Source: a virus. From it: a DNA stretch of 24,560 bases. Below are positions 22,697 to 24,560 of the stretch, in pieces. The number at the start of each line of letters is the position of its first letter. Position 1 is the first letter of the stretch. The notes below the pieces were generated by a model that saw only the letters and a program-made list of their open reading frames with translations, had not been told where the DNA came from and ran no database searches. The stretch covers positions 1 to 24,560 of IMG/VR virus record IMGVR_UViG_3300008120_000938; one strand, 5' to 3'. The position numbers and the translations under genes were made by a program.

Positions 22697-22825
22697 ATGG
22701 ATATCAAAAAACTTACTCCAGAAGAGTTACAAGAATTTCAAAACAACAGACAAGATGCTACACGTCTTGCGTCCGGTAACAGTAGGAGCCGCCTTAATCG
22801 GCCCAACTGTAGTAGGAAAGCCTAA
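22697..22825 (+). CDS. Short ORF, probably the 5' part of a deleted small gene
   Basis: ATG 22697 opens a 42-codon frame. Its first part (MDIKKLTPEELQEFQNNRQD) looks like a genuine helical N-terminus of a small phage protein. After about residue 24 it reads RLASGNSRSRLNRPNCSRKA, which is simply the tail sheath sequence in another frame. The protein-like part therefore stops where the sheath coding sequence begins, around 22755-22775. I interpret this as the 5' end of a gene whose remainder, together with the sheath N-terminus, is missing from this sequence. Confidence 0.4.
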   Translation: MDIKKLTPEELQEFQNNRQDATRLASGNSRSRLNRPNCSRKA

Positions 22826-24473
22826 TATCCCAACCCTCGTAACTTCATATTCTCAGTATAAAGCTAAGTTTGGAACTACATTTGTTTCCAACAGCAATAC
22901 TTACGAATATTTGACCTCTCAAGCTGCTTATAACTATTTCCAGCAGGGAGGTACTTCCCTTTTAGTGACAAGAGTTGCTAGCGGCTCATATAGCGCAGCT
23001 TCATCCTCACTCATCCCTTGCGGCATTTCCGGTGAAAGCCCATTTGTTCTTGAGACCCTTTCAGTAGGTACCATCATGAACAATAACGCAGGTGCAACTA
23101 CAGCAACTAACGGAATACTTCCTTCCGGATCCGCAAACAATGTTAGATGGCAAGTAACTCAAGCCGATTCTGCTTCTGGCGTATTTACACTCCTTATTAG
23201 AAGAGGTGATGACTATACTTCAAACCAAACAGTACTTGAGACTTGGACTAATCTATCTTTAGATCCAAATCAAAATAACTACATTGCTTACGTAATCGGT
23301 GATCAAACACAGACTGTAGCAACCGATAGCGACGGACAGCAGTATTTAGAGATTACAGGTAGCTATCCTAACTCATCTCTGTATGTACGCGTTAAGAATG
23401 TTAACCTGCCTACACCTAACTACTTAAATCCACAAGGTCAGGCATATTCTGCTTATACAGCTTCTATTCCTCAAAACGGAAGCGGATCTCAAAACGGTGC
23501 CTTTGGTGGTGCAGTAGGTCCTTTGTATGGATGCTTTGGTTTAGCTGCATTAAATTTATTTGAGCAAATCCCAACTGTAGCTTCTGTAGGTTCTAACTCA
23601 GCCACAAATATTCAAGGTGTATTCCCTGATAACTACGCTACTGCAATCAATCTATTAGCTAACCAAGATCAGTACGTATACGACTCAATTTATGCACCTG
23701 GTATCACAAATCAGAATGCAACATCTATTGTTAGTAGCCTTCTTAGCATGGTTCAGAACCGTGGAGATGCTATTGCAGTAGTAGATATGGTTGGATACAA
23801 TCAAGCCATCAATTCAGTAACAACTGCTGCTCAGTCTTACGACAACAGCTACGGTGCTACTTATTGGCCATGGGTTCAGGTTCGTTCAATCGAAACTGGT
23901 CGCTTAAATTTCGTACCTGCTTCTGTGATTATTCCTGGAGTATACGAATACAATGATAAAGTATCTGCCGAGTGGTTTGCACCAGCAGGTCTTAACCGTG
24001 GAGGTCTTCCAACTGTGATTCAGCCTGAAAGACGTCTTACTGTAGCTCAGCGCAATACATTATATACTGGAAGAGTAAATCCAATTGCAGTATTCCCAGG
24101 CCAAGGTACAGTAGTATACGGACAAAAAACTTTACAAGCTCGTGCTTCTGCACTTGATAGAGTAAACGTACGTCGTCTATTGATCGCTCTTAAAGGGTAT
24201 ATTGGTCAAATTGCACAGACTCTTGTATTCGAGCAGAATACAGCCGTTACACGTAATCGCTTCCTTTCTCAAGTTAACCCATATCTTGATTACGTTCAAC
24301 AGCGTCAAGGTCTTTATGCCTTCCGCGTAGTAATGGACGAGACCAATAACACACCTGATGTGATAGATCGCAATCTTCTTGTAGGTGCTATTTACTTACA
24401 GCCTACTAGAACTGCAGAATTCATCCAACTTGACTTCAACATCTTACCAACTGGTGTAACTTTTGGAGCATAA
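22755..24473 (+). CDS. Contractile tail sheath protein, apparently N-terminally short
   Basis: This 572-residue protein makes the contractile outer tube of the myovirus tail. The early segment VGAALIGPTVVGKP with LVTSYSQYKAKFG matches the first conserved block of phage sheath proteins. The C-terminal half has RGGLPTVIQPERRLTVAQ, VYGQKTLQARASALDRVNVRRL and FNILPTGVTF, the conserved sheath core that polymerises. Sheath proteins normally have about 20 further residues before the first block (SPGV-type start), forming the arm that links subunits. Here only MLHVLRPVT precedes it, and the upstream in-frame sequence is not sheath-like. The start lies inside another small ORF and has no Shine-Dalgarno sequence. 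Sheath identity is secure; the start is suspect. Confidence 0.9.
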   Translation: MLHVLRPVTVGAALIGPTVVGKPNIPTLVTSYSQYKAKFGTTFVSNSNTYEYLTSQAAYNYFQQGGTSLLVTRVASGSYSAASSSLIPCGISGESPFVLETLSVGTIMNNNAGATTATNGILPSGSANNVRWQVTQADSASGVFTLLIRRGDDYTSNQTVLETWTNLSLDPNQNNYIAYVIGDQTQTVATDSDGQQYLEITGSYPNSSLYVRVKNVNLPTPNYLNPQGQAYSAYTASIPQNGSGSQNGAFGGAVGPLYGCFGLAALNLFEQIPTVASVGSNSATNIQGVFPDNYATAINLLANQDQYVYDSIYAPGITNQNATSIVSSLLSMVQNRGDAIAVVDMVGYNQAINSVTTAAQSYDNSYGATYWPWVQVRSIETGRLNFVPASVIIPGVYEYNDKVSAEWFAPAGLNRGGLPTVIQPERRLTVAQRNTLYTGRVNPIAVFPGQGTVVYGQKTLQARASALDRVNVRRLLIALKGYIGQIAQTLVFEQNTAVTRNRFLSQVNPYLDYVQQRQGLYAFRVVMDETNNTPDVIDRNLLVGAIYLQPTRTAEFIQLDFNILPTGVTFGA

Positions 24474-24491
24474 TTTAAAAAATAACTCTAG

Positions 24492-24560
24492 ATGAAAAAT
24501 AATACAAAAGTTAGATTGCATTTATCCAAGCAATTGTTTGAATCTCTTGCCAAGCAAGTA
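24492..24560 (+). CDS. Start of a small gene, cut by the window end
   Basis: ATG 24492, 18 bases after the sheath stop, opens a frame running off the window (23 codons: MKNNTKVRLHLSKQLFESLA...). The pattern resembles small phage proteins that begin with a KVxLSKxLFESL helix. I know the pattern only as a hypothetical family in T4-like aquatic phages. Confidence 0.5.
   Translation, partial: MKNNTKVRLHLSKQLFESLAKQV

Overview
The window is a stretch of late-region genome from a tailed, contractile-tail (T4-like) bacteriophage, probably from an environmental metagenome. The clearest anchor is a tail sheath gene near the right end (22755-24473). It is preceded by a long run of tail-fibre genes and by many auxiliary metabolic genes of the kind carried by marine and freshwater T4-like phages. 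Every gene I accept is on the + strand. Almost no start codon has a Shine-Dalgarno sequence, and the leaders are AT-rich. This fits a Bacteroidota-like host, but the host cannot be fixed from this window; T4-like cyanophages and other aquatic phages carry similar auxiliary genes.

Layout. 1-486 is the 3' end of a putative virion (neck/tail) protein. 541-13022 is a tail-fibre region: five adhesin or fibre genes rich in Ala-Ser-Tyr and Thr-Gly-Ser repeats, with two small unknown genes between them. One fibre gene (1930-3152) is broken by a frameshift. Two fibre genes (7603-9468 and 9588-13022) carry kelch-like beta-propellers, four propellers of six blades each. The first of these ends in a self-cleaving S74 chaperone domain. 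13053-14049 holds two proteins of unknown function. 14070-22473 is a dense auxiliary island: five 2-oxoglutarate/Fe(II) oxygenase-like genes, two small membrane proteins, a flavin-dependent (tryptophan-type) halogenase, a GT9-like glycosyltransferase, a sulfotransferase, an APS-kinase-like P-loop protein, an HxGH nucleotidyltransferase, the remains of a HAD-type phosphatase, a conserved unknown and a DUF2061 membrane protein. 22548-24560 returns to structural genes: small ORFs, the tail sheath (which appears to lack its usual N-terminus) and the start of another small gene.

How it may work together. Fibre genes 541, 1930, 3492, 7603 and 9588 and the 22548 cluster are each preceded by an intergenic copy of the octamer CTATTTAT, a candidate phage promoter. 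It is the exact reverse complement of a T4-type late promoter core. The island genes are packed tightly, often with ATGA or TTGA stop/start overlaps, and probably form one transcription unit. Sulfotransferase, APS-kinase-like protein and nucleotidyltransferase could activate and transfer sulfate. With the glycosyltransferase, hydroxylases and halogenase they suggest a cassette that decorates a glycan or protein, either on the host surface or on the virion's own fibres. That role is inference. No gap without a gene exceeds 300 bases. I see no tRNA, rRNA, CRISPR array, IS element, integrase or reverse transcriptase.
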